DNA of 64,000 bases from JANPBY01 sp963851405 (lineage in GTDB: Bacteria > Actinomycetota > Actinomycetes > DATJPE01), in NCBI GenBank assembly GCA_963851405.1, contig CAWKPB010000004.1, forward strand, positions 1 through 64,000, read 5' to 3'. Shown piece by piece: positions 63,028 to 64,000 of the stretch. The notes under the pieces are model-generated. The model was not told the origin of the DNA, did no database searches, and worked only from the letters and a program-made list of their open reading frames with translations. How positions within the stretch are numbered: position 1 is the stretch's first letter; each line of letters begins with the position of its first letter. The translations under genes were made by a program, and so were the position numbers.

Positions 63028-63044
63028 CGGTGCGCTAGGCACCG
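63028..63044 (-). terminator. Short hairpin between the GroES-like and helicase genes
   Basis: CGGTGC (63028-63033) pairs with GCACCG (63039-63044) around a five-base loop. It could end the GroES-like transcript or be part of the helicase leader. The rest of 62938-63144 shows nothing recognisable. Confidence 0.3.
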
Positions 63045-63144
63045 ATGAAGACCAGCCGAAGTCCCGGTGGTCGAAGCCCCTAGCCTACCGGTCCGAGCAG
63101 CGTCGGCTGACCGCCTCGCGGGTGACTCGCATCACTGCTCAGGC

Positions 63145-63489
63145 TCACAGGTAGAGCCCGGTTCCAGCGTCGGCAACCCTGGACGAGGCAACCGCATGGA
63201 CATCGCGCTCACGAAGGAGGAGATAGGTCGAGCCGTGCAGTTCCACCTCTCCGTGGTCCTCCGGCTCGAAGAGCACGCGGTCTGAGACCTCGATGGTGCG
63301 GACGTTTTGACCCACGCCGACGACGTTGGCCCAGGTGAGTCGACGGCCCACGGCCGCTGTGGCCGGAATGACAATGCCGCCACTCGAACGTCGTTCTCCG
63401 GCGGCACCATCGATCTCAACGAGCACCCGGTCATGTAACAACTTGATCGGAAGTGCGGAGTCCTTGGTCACGACGGCGAGCGTAGCCAC
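63145..63489 (-). CDS. GroES-like co-chaperonin fold protein
   Basis: The protein is 114 residues. The core follows Cpn10 closely: LPIKLLHDRVLVEIDG, the mobile-loop region AGERRSSGGIVIPATA, then GVGQNVRTIEVSDRVLFEPEDHGEVELHGSTYLLLRERDV. The IVI tripeptide of the mobile loop that contacts GroEL is present. It has a 14-residue N-terminal extension and a C-terminal tail, and no groEL adjoins it. It is thus a divergent paralogue and not the main GroES. It is preceded on the same strand, three bases away, by the DUF3618 gene, so the two are likely co-transcribed. Confidence 0.8.
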   Translation of the reverse strand: MATLAVVTKDSALPIKLLHDRVLVEIDGAAGERRSSGGIVIPATAAVGRRLTWANVVGVGQNVRTIEVSDRVLFEPEDHGEVELHGSTYLLLRERDVHAVASSRVADAGTGLYL

Positions 63490-63492
63490 GCC

Positions 63493-63816
63493 CTACTTGC
63501 GCCGGATCCGATAGGTGAGCAGCAAGATCACGACGCCCGCGGTGATCGCGATGTTTCGGACGTTGGGCTTGCCGTCGTCACCAACGAAAATCCTGCGAAA
63601 CCGGTCGTTTTGCCGGCCGATCATGTTCGCTGGGGTGAGGTACTCCTGGATCGCGTCAACGTTGGCGACCAGGCTGTGGCGCGCCGCATCGAGCTCCGCC
63701 GCGACCTCCTCGGGCTTGCGAACGGGCGCTTTGATCGCTTCAGAGATCGAGTCCGGGAGCTGCTCGGTATCTCCCTCGGCCGCTGCTTCACTCGTCGACG
63801 CGTCGGTGTCTGCCAT
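63493..63816 (-). CDS. DUF3618 small membrane protein
   Basis: The protein is 107 residues from the ATG at 63816. An acidic N-terminus (MADTDASTSEAAAEGDTEQ) leads to the DUF3618 motif, PEEVAAELDAARHSLVANVDAIQEYLTPANMI, and one C-terminal membrane helix (IAITAGVVILLLTYRIRRK) with a positive tail inside. Role unknown; small helix-hairpin proteins of this type recur in actinomycetes, here paired with the GroES-like gene. An upstream in-frame start at 63861 adds only low-complexity residues. Confidence 0.85.
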   Translation of the reverse strand: MADTDASTSEAAAEGDTEQLPDSISEAIKAPVRKPEEVAAELDAARHSLVANVDAIQEYLTPANMIGRQNDRFRRIFVGDDGKPNVRNIAITAGVVILLLTYRIRRK

Positions 63817-63903
63817 GGGTTTATCGTCACACAAAGCCGAGCCGGTGGGGGCGGCGGCCACCCAGACGATCGCGACACGCCGTGAAGATGCGGATCACTG
63901 CTT

Positions 63904-63925
63904 ATTGCACAAGGATTGCAACAAG
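63904..63925. promoter_or_regulatory. Operator candidate in the divergent region
   Basis: ATTGCA occurs at 63904-63909 and 63915-63920, exactly 11 bases apart, and TTGCA-N7-TGCAA (63905-63921) is a dyad. It is AT-rich against a GC-rich background and lies 22 bases before the start at 63947, between divergent genes. Confidence 0.4.
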
Positions 63926-63946
63926 CGCCCACCTCCGGAGACCACC

Positions 63947-64000
63947 ATGCCCTCGGCATCACCCCGTCTGACCTCTCGAGCCCTTGTGGGTCTGACGATC
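63947..64000 (+). CDS. Start of a gene running off the right edge
   Basis: The ATG at 63947 has CCGGAG seven to twelve bases upstream. Eighteen codons are visible (MPSASPRLTSRALVGLTI), a basic-to-hydrophobic start that would fit a membrane protein. The product cannot be identified from this fragment. Confidence 0.4.
   Translation, partial: MPSASPRLTSRALVGLTI

Noticed and set aside
61555..63048. 497-codon open frame antisense to the helicase gene
   Set aside because: All nine DEAD-box motifs are on the minus strand; the opposite frame has no protein-like features.

Overview
This 64 kb stretch is a chromosomal segment of a high-GC Gram-positive bacterium, almost certainly an actinomycete (Actinomycetota). 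The evidence is the GC-rich third codon positions, the many GTG starts, and families that are typical of the group: a furA-katG pair, an Eis-type acetyltransferase, methylcrotonyl-CoA carboxylase arranged as accD-accA, DUF5130, DUF3105, DUF3618, trHbO, oligoribonuclease and EttA. Gene content alone does not settle the order or family. I see no prophage, insertion sequence, CRISPR array or rRNA. Three tRNA genes are present (Arg-TCT, His-GTG, Lys-CTT).

Layout. 1-10.7 kb: the N-terminal part of a LuxR/LAL-type ATPase regulator, a small secreted protein, a probable gene remnant, a membrane protein, an SRPBCC protein, a luciferase-like oxidoreductase, a class I amidotransferase, furA-katG, two convergent alpha/beta hydrolases and a cupin. 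10.7-19.2 kb: methylcrotonyl-CoA carboxylase with one frameshift in each subunit, a SpoIIE-type phosphatase, an Eis-like acetyltransferase, and cytochrome bd oxidase (cydB with a 3' frameshift, and cydA). 19.3-28.6 kb: aminopeptidase N, an HNH-malQ-membrane protein-DUF5130 operon, a prolyl oligopeptidase and an MscS channel. 28.6-39.4 kb: a Tat-exported DUF1800/DUF1501 pair, trHbO, an ettA-thioesterase operon, an ABC1 kinase, an SSB, a secreted FG-GAP protein and oligoribonuclease. 39.5-47 kb: a sulfur module (sqr-tusE/dsrC-like-dsrE2), an ABC exporter, a GCS2-family protein and an amidohydrolase. 47-54.6 kb: a secreted TAP-like hydrolase, then a tightly coupled signalling operon (histidine kinase, TRAP-type lipoprotein, second histidine kinase, NarL-type regulator). 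54.7-64 kb: a SOUL protein, an SDR, a Gfo/Idh oxidoreductase, an OmpR/histidine-kinase system facing a Met/His-rich secreted protein, DUF3105, a DEAD-box helicase, a GroES-like protein and DUF3618.

The most unusual locus is 49.3-54.6 kb. Two kinases of the HisKA_3 type flank an orphan TRAP-like solute-binding lipoprotein and overlap one response regulator. The first kinase keeps the ATP-binding motifs but has an abnormal H-box. The second has a textbook H-box but has lost the N-box and G-boxes. They look like two halves of one kinase. A second theme is sulfide/sulfur handling without the canonical second cysteine of DsrC. A caution is that three genes between 12.3 and 16.8 kb each carry a single-base frameshift, so local sequence error has to be separated from real gene loss.
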